A stretch of DNA of 64,000 nucleotides from Mansonella perstans. Taxonomy: Eukaryota; Nematoda; Chromadorea; Rhabditida; Onchocercidae. The DNA lies in contig JBAMDO010000007.1 in NCBI GenBank assembly GCA_037074765.1, forward strand, positions 310,001-374,000, written 5' to 3'. A model generated the notes under the pieces. The model had not been told where the DNA came from, ran no database searches, and saw only the letters and a program-made list of their open reading frames with translations. A program made the position numbers and the translations under genes. Within the stretch, counting starts at the first letter, position 1. Each line of letters starts with the position of its first letter. This document shows, in pieces, positions 48,734-61,756 of the stretch.

Positions 48734-51700
48734 TTCGATTGTTGCATTTTGAAGTGCTGTCTTGATGCTTATAGTAGTTGTCATTTTTTTGAATTGTTTT
48801 TTTTTTTTTTGGATATGATCTAGTTCCTATATTTGCTCCGTTACGCTTAATAGTTTTTAAAGCAGTATCCGATTTCGCGAGTTTTATCTGCATGTTTGAC
48901 TTTAATTACTAAAAATGAAAGAATGAGAACTCAATTCCATGTGTACGTTGGGAAAAGATTCAAATCATATTATCGTTTTATGAAAGAATTTCTGATGCAT
49001 TTTAAGCAAACCATATGACTTATTGTAATTTAATTTAAACAGTTTTCTTTTACCAGAGCTTCTTTTTCATTAGAATTATTACTTTTTTCACACTCGCGAA
49101 TTCCGCACTTTTTTCACTTCATTTCTTTTATTTGTTTTTGCACAAATGTAGGTGATTTCTGCAGGAATAAGATTTTTTATATAAAATTTTGAAGGCTTGC
49201 AACAGAAATACTGATTTGAAGAGGTTTCTGTCAGTTCTAATAATAGTGTTTCTGTTCTGATATTCTTAGAAGTTTAATCTTCCCCTGATTCGGACAGATT
49301 CTTGCTTGTTTCAAATCTCCAAAAAAGAAAATGTGGAAGTGTTTTTTTTGCTTCCGAGTATGTTTTCGTGTGCACTTGTTGAGAAGCACTTCTGAATTTC
49401 ACCAGCGCATTGCTAGTGCGTTGTTTAAATTGGCGTTTAGAACAAATTATAGTATCGGCGGTAGGAAAGATTATTTTCGTAGAAATTTGTTTAATGAGAG
49501 ATTTTTAGTGACATACAAATGATAAACAGTTCAATCTTTAAGGTTATAGCACTTGCTTAGAATGAAAAAGGATTGCAATATTTTTACAACGACTTTTATA
49601 TGCAGATCAACGTCAGGAATAAAGTAAAGATGGATAGGAATTCGAATTTATTTATTGGCATTACTTCATCTACGACATTTTTGATCGGATTGAATTGACA
49701 TTGTCCTTGTTCATTCATTGGTTGGATTCTTGACACATTTAGAGAAATTTTTTTTTACCGAGACATTGTATTTTTTGTCAAATTATTAGATATTGCAGAA
49801 TCATTATGGCGTAAGTAAATGGAATTGTCGGAAGAAACAAAGAAAAGAGAAGAAACAATAAAAAAAAATGAAATAAAAAGAGTGGTCATAGAAAGCTTGG
49901 TATCACTGAAAAGCAGTTGCATAAGTAGGAAGGATTAACTTGACGGCAAACACTAACGAAACTTTTCAGTCGGGAAATATTGTATAAACTTTGCTAAGAT
50001 AGAATGGGACACTTCGGAGAATTTAACTATTGACAATCCAATTGATGGCACATTTTAATGACGTTTTGAAAACAGAATAGCAAGAGAATTTCATCCTTCA
50101 ATTGGCAATTTAAGATATAATTTTAGAGACATTGACTGGAATGGCTGACGAAGATTCCTAATCCTACTAATGGTATCTTTAAGACAGCAAATGTTGCTTC
50201 AAATATGACAGAAAAATTGTTCTGCTTGTAAATGAAATTTCGAAAAATAATACAAGATTGGAAGTAAATTACAATGGTCGAATATTTGCTCAATCCTCTC
50301 GTTTTTCTTACGTAAACATTGTTATTCCATTTTGCATAAAGAACTGAAAAGCATTTAGTGGAAAATTAATTGCTACTTGAAGGATTGCCTCATTTGTTTC
50401 CCAGGTAACGAGGAATGTTTCAAACTTCATCGTGCATCCTCTCTCTAATATCAATTTCAAGTAACAACAATATACTTTTACGATCCGGTTTTACTTTCCA
50501 AAATTTCATTTTGATATCTTCTCATTTCACTTCTTCAGATAATTGAAAATTTGTCATAGTGATATTGATCCCTTCCAGTATCCTCCTTTAACTGATGATA
50601 CTTAATTTTGATAGCAACTTGTGCTCTCCGTTCCTTTTTTAATTCAATTTTAATTTGTCCCCTTATTTAAAGTAGTCAAAACCACTAAAGCACTATACAT
50701 TAATAAAAATGCCACTCAAATATAGTGCAGTTGCATGGTTTATTTTTTATTTTCAGTTCTTGAAGAAGTGAACAATCTGTGAAATATGGTTTGCTTATTT
50801 TTTCCTTCGAGCAAAAGTCAAGATATATACGATGTTTGCAAAATATAAAAGTCATTTAAACTTTAGTGAACACTTTATTTGTAGTAACAGAAAATATCAT
50901 AGTATCCAGCCATTACAAAAGAATATTGAAATTCTCAACCTTATGACCTTCCAATGAGAACTTCGAGGGCCCAAGCATTGTTTCATGGTTATACGATGGT
51001 TACTTTCGTTTTCCCTTTTTTCTTTCTGGTACTCTTTGTAAAGTAATCCCTTTCATAATATCTTTCCCTCTGCTTTACAACTTTTTTTTCTAAATTTTTT
51101 TACCTATTTCAATACCTAGAAGGTAGTTGTTTGTATTTATTCGAGGCTTGCAAGGAAATATATTGTAAAATCAGTTTGTTTGGCCTACTAGCAAAATGTC
51201 GTATTTTGTCAGAAAATATTCTAAAACAAAAAGGTAAAAAAATTCTACGTTTCTAACTGTTATGTCAATCAACATCGACAGCAATTGTCGTTTGCTGATT
51301 TTGACTTATTGCTGCCTATGGGTTTAGTGTATTTATTTGCAGTTATGAAATTTTATTTAGTGAAGATTTTGGCTATCATGAAAACTTAATAAATTTCTTA
51401 TAATGTTTTGCAACAGTTTTATGGCTAATGACTCAATAAGGATAATAAAACAAGAAAAATGATAAAATTAGTTCATTAGAGACTTATTTTATCATTTTCC
51501 TAATAACAAGATGTTTGTCAAATGCCACCTGTTGAGATTTAGAACTTCATTTTTCATTCAGATTTTTATTGAATAAAATTTTTTTATTGACGAAAGATTT
51601 TTTATTGGATGAAATTTTTTTTTTTTATTGAATAAATTGCACAGAATAATAAGAGAAACAGAAGAGCATGAAAAAAGAAAGGGAATGAAGCATGAAATAT

Positions 51701-53117
51701 TGTGCTCATTAATTAATTCATCAGAAAATGAAAATTCAAACTTAAAAATAAAAATTCTTAATTTACAAATATTTTATTTATGTTCGATATCATTCATGTG
51801 ATTATTGACCAATTTTGAAAATATTTTCGTGGTTCATTTAAACTGCTTTAACTACATTTTAAATTCTTCCTTTTTCTGCTTCGATTTGCATTCCTGAAAC
51901 TGGTACTCTCCACGATATGCAGCAAATCCAAAAATTTCAAATTCATTGAACGATTCATTTGCCAAAAATATATTCGTCGGAATATTAACCCGTAATCAGT
52001 ACAGGTGCTGACATAACATAATGGTTTGTATGCCGAGATCAGGTGCAATCGCACTTAACTAAACTTAATGAATTGAGTTGTAAATACTAGGCTAACAATA
52101 TGGCTTTGCTGATTTGTAGTCTGGCCTACTCTATGCTTTACTGGCTAAATGTAATGGCATAACGCAATATTCTCAAATGTGTTAAGCGCATTTGTTTTGG
52201 AATGTTTTAAACGTTTTCATCGATCTTGTCTGAATTTTCCCAACTTTTTTGTTCAATTATTATATGCGCAATGTACTCGAAAAATATTTGTGCCAATACT
52301 TTTCGGCCTCTATTCTCTGATTAATACAATATTTGCTATCAATTTTCCAAATCAATTGTATTTGCATTCCGCTTGCTGTTACTGCCTTATTCTAACAAAT
52401 TAAATCACTTACTAGTATGAGAACAGTTCAGTCTTGGGTAGATACGCCCCATCCGTCAATAGAAAAAAGATGAAGACTTAAAAATTTGCTTTACTGGTCC
52501 CTTATGGATTTCGATGAGAGTTTAATCAGGCGGAATTCACTGAATTCCAATACATTATTTTTATTTCTCTATTTTTTTTCTACAACTTAAATTCAGTATG
52601 CTTAGTATATACATCAATGTGAATGATCAACGACAGAGAATGTTGCAATGATAATTAATTGTCGTATTCTCACTTTGTGTAATATCTGTCTAAAAGTAAA
52701 ATATTTTTAGACTTTTGCCTTACCTTTCCACCGATTTTTGCTGCTGTACAACTAACTTCCTTAACCCTTGATATCGAAATTTAAGTTCCAAACGATCCAT
52801 AACTACTTGATAGTATAATGTTCAGAAAAGTAAACTTTTGTTTCGATGATTTGAACCGCTTAAAATTGATTTGTAAAAAAGCGAATTTTTTGTATTATGT
52901 TTATTTTTCTTCATTTCGTCATTCCAAGTTTTGATTTAAGTTCCTCGAAATTTAGTTCTAAAGATTGTGAACTCCTTGTTTTGCTGAAATTAGAAGATAT
53001 ATTGATAGATCTTGTTATTACCTACTACAATGTTCGAAAAACTTAGATGGCTGACGGTGAATATTATGATCTAACTAGTTGTGCATCCATTTTAAAGAAC
53101 CTCCAGATGTCGTAATC
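48734..53117. other. Gene-poor region, 4.4 kb
   Basis: Mostly AT-rich non-coding DNA. Two weak candidates: a 63-codon ATG frame at 49331-49522 (plus, basic, MWKCFFCFRVCFRVHLLRST) without splice context, and a protein-like minus frame at 51992-51852 (NESFNEFEIFGFAAYRGEYQ, ending KKEEFKM and stop) that has no acceptor or start. Neither is strong enough to call a gene. Confidence 0.45.
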
Positions 53118-53962
53118 TTAAATCTTAAACCAGTTATCACTGTTGATAAATAATTGTTGATGAAAAGCCATATCTATTAAAAAGAGATAAAGCGTTTTTA
53201 TAAACAATTTGTACTGAGAAAAGCCTAAAGATGGATTTATTTCAGCCGCCATTTCTATAACAGATTCATTTGCAAAGAATTGCAAAGAGATTGAGGTATC
53301 AGAAGAAATCTTAGAACGAACACTTGTTAGTTTTGTTTTTTCAGCAAATCTTTTTATTTTAGGTTTTGATAAAGATATTTTTGTGAACGGAAAGCAGACA
53401 TTTGAATATTTCGCAAGTAATTCTAATGCCAAACTACGCTGGAACCCATTTAAAAATAATCCTTACATCTTTTGAAAAAATTGTCCTAGGATCTGTCAAA
53501 TTTAAATTCAAAGAACAAATTTCGATTCATTCTAAAGCCTTGGACTAAACTGAAGCAACTACGCTTTTGAACAACTGACAAATTGTTGTCATTTTTTGTA
53601 TAATTCATTCTGACCCACCTTACTGATATAATCGTAGCTTTGGAAAGATCTCTCGCAATCTTTTCTTGCTATTTATATCATGAGCGTAAACTTTTCATAT
53701 TGAAAAATATTCACTGAAATATCTTATCGATTTCCGACTTTTTTTATCACCAAGTACGCAAAATTGTATAGATCATTACATTTGGTCTGTCTTAAGGACA
53801 TCTTTATAGCTGTGGGATGATTGGTAAGTGTCAAAACTCAAAGCTCTGCTCGCTGCATTCGTTTTCGTAGGGATTACTAGCATTAAAGAAAGTAAACGTC
53901 GTATAGAAAATTCCGAAGGCTTTGGAGGTACCAGTCCATAATCGATTAATAATCCATTCACA
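53118..53962 (-). CDS. Unidentified minus-strand gene (at least two 3' exons)
   Basis: Exon 53962-53800 (VNGLLIDYGLVPPKPSEFSI, SRALSFDTYQSSHSYKD) joins in phase 0 through a GTCCTT donor and a TTCCAG acceptor to the last exon 53438-53118 (SLALELLAKYSNVCFPFTKI, KIKRFAEKTKLTSV, FANESVIEMAAEINPSLGF, then stop), together 160 residues. The first exon needs two bases from upstream, and a coding-like stretch on the minus strand near 54130-54050 (KSEFKELKGKLEQLF) may be the preceding exon, but a GT donor for it was not found. Long internal open frames without repeats argue for a real gene. No domain recognised. It lies head to head with NCS-1. Confidence 0.4.
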
Positions 53963-54362
53963 CTATTTTAATAGCGATCGATTAATATAGAAATTTTGCT
54001 GAATACCGGCTTATCCGTCATCTGTTGACAGCTTTCATTGTGTCCTATGGTTGCAACGAATTGTTGTTAATCATTCCGCAAAACAGTTGTTCCAGTTTTC
54101 CCTTTAATTCCTTAAATTCACTTTTCTATTGAAAGTCTGAAGTTTTATCCAAAAAGTTATTTCATGTATATCACAATTTGTAACATGCGAAATGAAATAT
54201 GCCAAAATTTTTCAACTTATTTTTTGTGATTCTAGGAATTTCCACTGAATTTCCCACTAATAAAGCGGCAGTTCGCGGGGATTTACAGGAACTCACTTAA
54301 ATCACAATTTGGTCAATTTTACTGAAGTGTAATGTGCAAATCGCATGTAATGCTTGTCAACA

Positions 54363-56880
54363 ATGGGCAAACCGAATAGTAAACTCAAAAGAGATCAAGT
54401 GAAAGCACTTGCCAAGCAAACTTATTGTTAGTTAATTCTATTTCTATTTATTGGCATCGGTTTGATAATAGTTCTTTTCGGACATGTTTATAGTTTGTTT
54501 TAAGTTAAAGATATCTTTAGCTAATCATTTTCGTATTATCTGTTAAAAAAGATAATCTACACCAAGAGAAAAAACTCATCATTAAAAGTATTTCTTGCTT
54601 TTCAGTTACCGAGAAGGAAATCAAACAATGGCAAGTCTAGGCTTTTAAACATTGTCGCATTCCTTTCCAATTGTCCTTTTAGAAGTCCAGTTATTGTCCG
54701 AGTTATCACCATCGATGAATGACTGCGACAAAAACTCTAAAAAATACTTTTTTTTGATTTGAACTTCCAACATTACTTCTTATTTAATATTTGTTTTTAC
54801 CAATTTTTCTCTCTCACGAAGGGAAACTTTTAATTGAAGATGATAAAATTCAAATTGTGCAATTAACATATAATATTTTCCAGGCACAAAGGATTTGTTC
54901 GTGACTGTCCCAGTGGCATGCTCACTGAACCTGTTAGTCTTTTGAAAAAAACAAAATTTGTTAATGCATGCTTGTCGATGTAGTCTAGTAAAGATTTGTT
55001 CCGGAATGGAAGTTTTTTAATTTTATTTGGTCATTAATAGTAATGCAAGGTGGTCTATTTCAGAACAGTCGGGAACACTTATTGAGATTAAAAAAATGGA
55101 AATATATGTAAATTTAAAACTTTAACACTACTGATAGATTGTTCTTTGTAAAAATATTTCGACATTCCTATTTCGCATTGCTAATTCTAACCGCGAATCG
55201 CCAATGCATCTCAATAGTCCTTAATATATACAGTTGGCAAGACATTTTAACAAAGTAATAGCAGTTTAAATTTCAGGGTTTCCAAAAAATATACAAGCAA
55301 TTTTTTCCACAAGGTGATCCATCCGACTTTGCATCATTTGTTTTTAAAGTTTTTGATGAAAACATGGTAAATTTTTTTTTTTTTGAGATTAACACTGAAA
55401 TACGAAATGTCTACATTAAATGAATATCAAAAAGATTTGTTAAGTATTTAGTGCCAATAATAATTCTGTTGTAGAATGAAAAAATTTGATGAGTTTTTTT
55501 ATCTGCACTCATTATTCATTTTTCTGTCTCGAATTTGTGATTAACATTGATAGGTTGAAATAGTTTTTTCAATAAAACTTACTACCACTTGCGTTTTTGA
55601 CGACGGTTTATACTTTCGGATATATTATCCATTATTCCGGATAGATTTCTGAAAATTGACTCCTTTGCATTTAAATTAAAAAAAGAATAAATCTTTCAAT
55701 TGCCTTATGGCGTCTAGCCGACATAAATATTATCATTATTTAATGGAGTTATATTATTTTAACTCCAAGTTACTCTAATAATGCAAGTGACTTTTATGTA
55801 TGAAAGGTGATATTTGGAAACACTTGTGTTACTCACTTTCATGTATTGAAAATACTTATACTAATTGTTACCACTGATGGAATTTAAAAGAAAATGTTAA
55901 ATGAAATATCAATTTTGCAGGATGGAGCAATTGAATTTCACGAGTTTATTAGAGCTCTATCAATTACATCTAGGGGTAATCTGGACGAAAAATTACACTG
56001 TAAGCACTAGTAATAAATTTTGAATTTAAACCTACCTTTTTTGTCAAGAGAAAATGAAAGTTTGCATGATAACGTCTAAAAAAGCTCTCAGCAAGAAATT
56101 GTTTTGAAGATTTGTCAAAGAATTTTGTGTAAAATACGCTATCTCGGAAATCGCATTTCTCAGTGCCTTAATTTAAAACTCGATAAGATAAATCGAAGTC
56201 AGAAACTGGAATTTACCACTCGAAAAAATCTAACGGTCAGACCCGGAACATATGTTTTCTGTTTACAGGGGCTTTCAAATTGTACGATTTAGACAATGAT
56301 GGCTTTATAACACGAGATGAAATGTTGTCAATTGTCAGAAGTATTTATAAAATGGTTGGTTCAGCGATTAAATTGTCGAAAGAAGAAAATACTCCTGAAA
56401 AAAGAGTGGATCGAATTTTTAAAATGATGGACAAGGCAGGTTATAATTAGCCGAGTTTTCTTTCAATCGAAATTGAAAATACCATCTCTGTGCATAGCTT
56501 CCCTCATTACTATTCATTTAATGACTTTATTAAATATTAATTTCTTATACAATTTTCTGAACCCGCCAAAGGATTGCTTTTTAAATCATTATTGCTGTAC
56601 AAAGGCTTTTTACCAGCAGCACAATTATTGTTTTTTTGTGTTGGCGAGACAAGACAACAAGCACTTTTTCATTATTTTATTGTTCAAGTAACTTTTAGTG
56701 AATTCTTGGAAAATTATCAGTCAACAGAGCTGATCAAAAGCCAAAGGAAGTTTGCAAAAAACGAATAGATTGTTACAGAACAACGATGCGCAGCTGACAT
56801 TGGAAGAATTCAAAGAGGGTGCAAAAGCTGATCCATCTATTGTTCATGCCTTGTCCCTTTATGAAGGATTATCCAGTTGA
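54363..56880 (+). CDS. ncs-1: Neuronal calcium sensor 1 (frequenin)
   Basis: Seven exons (54363-54426, 54606-54630, 54884-54932, 55277-55366, 55921-55999, 56269-56435, 56779-56880) encode 191 residues; human NCS-1 has 190. The N-terminus MGKPNSKL is the family's myristoylation site. EF1 is non-binding as usual (DCPSG). EF2 (73-84, [12 protein letters not shown]) and EF3 (109-120, [12 protein letters not shown]) are complete. EF4 (157-168, [12 protein letters not shown]) has Ala instead of the invariant Gly at loop position 6. The C-terminus [16 protein letters not shown] is typical. The protein binds Ca2+ in neurons and regulates PI4-kinase and receptor partners. Two introns start with GC instead of GT (after 54630, GCAAGT; after 56435, GCAGGT), required to keep the conserved sequence. 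Confidence 0.94.
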
Positions 56881-59199
56881 TGTTAATTTTTGCTGACACA
56901 ACTAAGCAGTTTGAAGTTTAACTGTTTAATTGATTTCTTATTTTTTTTGAAGTTCATATTTTCCTATGTTTGCAGTGTTTACATCATTCAAACCTAAAAC
57001 AGGATTTAGCCGACAACACTATACTATTCAAGTATTTTTTTTATGGATCTGAAGTGGTCATTTTATTGGGTTTTTTTTTTTTGTCATTTTTGTGGAAAGA
57101 TGCTTAGCACTATACTTATTTTCTCAGTATATTTGTTGCAAAAACTTATTCGTCTAGAAACACTTGCAGATTCAAATAGCAGTGTAGATTTCCTAAGGTC
57201 GGGAAGATTCATACGAGTAATTATTTTGGCTACACGGTTTATTATTCTAATTGTTCATCTACTGATGTAGTTCAGTGAAGAAATTAGATGATAAATACGT
57301 TCATGCGGCCTCTATGTATTAAATCACTTTTCTTTTGATTTTATCGCAATGAATTTTTTCAGAGTTCCGAAATCTAACAAAGAAAGAGAATTACGGCTAT
57401 TATTTTGTATTGTCAGGTAAATTCGACAATTCCCCATCCAAAATCCATGCTTGGATTTAATTTATCCAATTTCAAGCAATATACCTATCCATCCTCTATT
57501 CTCTCCGATTTTTAACTTTAGCACAGCAACTTCCAGATTAATCGATCTCAGCCACAATTGAAACTTTTATCGTTTACTTTTCATAGTTATGGGATTTGGT
57601 GACCTTTTGCTTTTTCCATTTTTATCTATACCTTCCCTTCCTACTTTTATGGCCTGGAGCAGTAACATTACTAAATATTTATTTCACCGTTAACGCATTC
57701 ATTCATAACAAGGATAAGTCAATAAGGTTTTGGCTTTTGTTCTATTGATAAGCATTCTTCAACATTTAAGACTACTTATTGCTATCGGAATTATTGTTTA
57801 GTTATTCGTTCACTATCGCATTCAATATTTCTTGTTGTCCGAAACAGTTCTTCAAAATTTGTGCTTTATTCTTTCATTCCCAGTTTATACTAAAAATCCT
57901 GAATTTTGCATTAAATTTATCGTTTTATTTTGTAAGACAATTAAACTACAGAATGAGTAATCATCATTATCATCATCATCATATTATTCACTTATTGCTT
58001 CATTTTGTACAGAGGATGTTTTTTCTCTTACTTAATATCTAAATCACATCGCCGCCAAGAAAGTTAAAGCTTTTTCCACTTGAAATTTTTATTTGAAATA
58101 AATATCGTGGAGTGAGGATGTTCCCGAGAGGAATAGGAATAATGCATCGTTAATTTATTTTACATTATATAACAAACTCGAATTACTATATCCACATTAC
58201 TATAATTACTTACTATAAATTTACTATGTCCACATTCAGTAAAATAATTATTCTTACAATAAGTGAATTCGTAACAAACAAGAAAAACTTTGAATGAGAA
58301 AAATGCTACATTTACTAATCAACAATCTAACCTATCTATAATACATTACATCTGTTATGGCGATTTCCTCTCTAATTAATCTCGAAACATGTAATTTAAT
58401 CAAACTAAGACGAGTTCTAGATCATCCAAATTTAAAATTTAATCAGACAGTATTGTCAGATCTCGAGAAATCTGATGGAAGAAAAGGAATAATAATAATA
58501 TCGTGTATGCACTTGGAATTTGGAATTTTTTTTTTTTTTGCAGAAAATACTTGTTCAATAGTCTCGCATTGTCATTTATTAAAATGAGCCCAAATTGTCA
58601 TTTATTATTTTGCAAATATTTTCTGGATGATTCCGCACTCGCCAACTGTTTGATAACTATTGCGTTGGTTATGAAACAACAAAATATTTTGTAATTGCAG
58701 TGGAACACTAATCATTTATCATTATTATATTTCATATTTATTTTCTCTTATTTCATTCCTTTATGTTCTAGATTTATTAAAGAAAGTGGAAGCACAATAA
58801 TTTATAAATTGCCAATCATCTTTTCCCATTTATTAAGTCCCTCATTAAAATTTGTCTGTGAAATGTACGTAATCAGTCCCAAAGTATTATTGCAGATCTA
58901 TTTTACTGCATATTTAAATTTGAATGTATTTGTCAAATAGATTTGACAATATATCAGAGAATTATATCACATTAATAGAAATTCAGTTTAATTTTATGAT
59001 ATGACTATTAATGAATTTCATTGATCTAATTCTGTTTATATTAATAATATTCTTGTTGCCATTATAAATAATACTTATTGATTCGTTTTCAAACTTTTAG
59101 TAGAGTTCTTCACTTATAAAAGAATCAGTAAATGAGTTTCATTCTATATTCTGATTGTTCATGTGTATTCCAACTGATCGGAGATTGCAGGAAGGAAGG
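56881..59199. other. Intergenic, 2.3 kb
   Basis: Very AT-rich with a small CAT microsatellite near 57961-57985. Frames of 60-90 codons (57779-58042, 58357-58940) are Phe/Leu/Ile/Tyr-rich translations of T-rich DNA with no splice context. A GAGATTGCAG acceptor at 59190 precedes the next gene. Confidence 0.55.
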
Positions 59200-61756
59200 A
59201 TGGATGAAGGAAACGATGGACTGAAATTACGTTCACGAAAGTACAAAAAGGCATGTTAGATCAAAAACATATTATCTTAGAGTAATACGACTTAGTAGTA
59301 ATGTAAAGTTTCATTATCCTCAGTCATTTAGAAATCGAAGCTTCAAGTAAAAGTGCGATCACTCGAAATTTGATGATCGCAAAGTACTAAAAACAAATTA
59401 CTTTAAATTATGGTAGAGTTTAAAGGCAATCAACCGATAAACGATGATTCTTGGTGTTTAGTAGTTCATTTTAAATTTTGAATTGATAGATGTGCAATTA
59501 CTATGATCATCATTGGAAAATTTCTTCACAGCTGTACAAATAAATTTCGATGTATTGGCTGCATCGTCGTTCCTAGAAAGTAGATGGATAAATAAAAAAT
59601 GCGATGAAAGATTAGAGAAAATAGTTTGAGGTCGTTTGAAATTACCAATATTCTTGTTAAAGTGATAGAAAACAGAAATTGCGGCACTTCTACTTTCGAC
59701 GCTTTTGGATAATCACTGAGATTGCTTTCTTTTCTTATAGAATGAAAGGAAAAAGCTTAGGAAACGAAAACATCATCGAGACCGAAAACTCGAAGATTCT
59801 GAGAATAAAGATGACGCAGTGGTCGTCCGAGATAAGTAAGAGATCTTATTCAGGAATTGTTTGTTTAGCAAGACTTAGAATTTAATCTCATAAGTAACTA
59901 TCCAATTACTTGGTGAAATATTTAATTAGTTGAAACTAATTTCTGATTTTTGTCTATTGTTCAACTTCCATCATCTTTTCAACAACTCTCATGAATTATT
60001 CTTTCTGGTAAATACCGATTATCCGTGTAAAGAACTAGGTTAACCTAGAAAAAATCTCTGTCTGAAGAGATGTTAGCCTACATAGTAAGACTTCATACAA
60101 TCGTTTTTATTTACCTTGTTTGTTATGTGTTAGTTTTGTAGAAAAGCAATTTATCGCCGAAAGCATTACGGCTATCACAGAAGCCATAAATGAAGAGGAC
60201 ACCATAGAAGCCAAAAAGATATGATTCGAACGAAAGAAGAGATACCGTCATCTTTTTCGTCTACCAAAGCCACCACTGCCGCAGCCATTAACTTCATGTA
60301 CAGTCACAAAGGCGAAGCAGAAGAAGTAAAAAGAATCTGGGGAAATGACAAGTACAAATCAAGGCAAGTATTGGACAAGAAAAGATCAATGCTTCCTTAT
60401 TTTTCCTTCCCAAAACTTCCAGATCTGAAGTTTGAGTTTTTCCATCATTTCTTATTCATCATCAAAAAATCTCCTTCGATATGTAGGTCGTATTCTTCTG
60501 CAGACATAATTTGCCTTCTCTGTTTCTATTGTCCGAAATGTTTGCAGTCGAGTTGTCAATTGAAGGCAGCAAGTTCGCCTCCAGCACGTGACAGCCAAAA
60601 AGTTGAAGGGAGTGATAGTGCATATCAAGTAACAATTATGAACAAAACCGAATTGCTACAAGAACTATGCGTCACTCAGTGTATTCGTGACGGTTGCGAG
60701 ATAAGTCGACTGTCATATACGACATGTTTTTCGCTCTGCAAGAAACCGAATTTCATTTACTTGCCAAAGCTGAGGTTTGTATTTGTTTATTTTTTTTTTT
60801 CAGTTGTTTGTTTATTTCACAGCTGTTCCATGAGCTGACGAATGAAAAGTGTTCCACAAATTTTAATAGATTCGAATAAAATTCAAGGCCTCTCTCTCTC
60901 TCTTGTGACAAGATTTTATGCAATTTTCAAAATTTATCTAGAATACAACAAAATACAACAGATTCACGGCGATTAATGATGTGGACTCTGTGCGAAAGAA
61001 GTTTGCTCAAAAGAGTTCAACACCTCACGAAACAACTCCACCCGTTGACATTTGTCGAAACCATTCATTTGATTTGTCAAAAGTTCTTTTTCGTTGAATT
61101 CAGTGATTAGAAAGTTTGTCAACCAATGAATTGATAAAAATTAAAAAATGATTTTGATGAGCAAAATAAACGAAAAAATTAATCTTCACTATGTTTTTTA
61201 ACTAAATTATTTTCTAAAAGATGTCAAAAATCAGCTTGGATATATCACCAATAACTCGTTTCCAAGGGAAAAAATTCTACGATGGAAACCAAAATAAGGA
61301 ATTTTATGCGAAATCACAATGAATATTATTTAACCCCTCGAAAGCTCTCAAAAATATCTTTAATCTTAAGGTTCATACTATTCACTTATACATTAGCTTA
61401 CTTAATTCCAAGATTGTGAATTTCGATATTTCTTCATCATTCTCTCTCTCGACCTCTTTTTCTCTCTCTCTCTCTCTTCTAAGTTAATGTTTGGAATTTG
61501 TTCAAACATTATAAGACAATTTGATATTAAATAATATGATCAATTTTTCTTATGTATACACAGTATTTTGAGCGAAATACACAGTTATGATACGGATATA
61601 AAGGCAATCATAAATGATCTGAAAGAACTGATTGACAAAAAATTCACAATTTCAGCGATGTTTTACATTAGTAAAGGAGATGAAACATTTAGCAGTCGAT
61701 CTTTTATCATACGCCATTTGATCGCAAAACTTTTTAATCCTCAAGATTTCATTTAA
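59200..61756 (+). CDS. Unidentified multi-exon gene with basic N-terminus; in-frame TGA
   Basis: Exons that fit in phase: 59200-59250 (MDEGNDGLKLRSRKYKK), 59741-59835 (NERKKLRKRKHHRDRKLEDS), 60142-60363 (YRRKHYGYHRSHK, then TGA at 60191, then RGHHRSQKDMIRTKEE and KGEAEEVKRIWGNDKYKS). After an unresolved middle (60490-60700, several open frames) come 60706-60774 (MFFALQETEFHLLAKAE), 60823-60848, 60962-61075 (FTAINDVDSVRKKFAQKSS) and 61564-61756 (DIKAIINDLKELIDKKFT, ending FNPQDFI). The first and third introns would start with GC (AAG|GCATGT, AAG|GCAAGT). The His/Arg/Ser-rich style is the same on both sides of the TGA, so the stop looks like a mutation, an error or a missed splice. No domain recognised; the N-terminus suggests a nuclear protein. 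Confidence 0.5.

Noticed and set aside
57779..58042. Plus frame of 87 codons with a His-rich run
   Set aside because: The His run is a CAT microsatellite and the rest is Phe/Leu/Ile-rich translation of T-rich DNA, with no splice signals.
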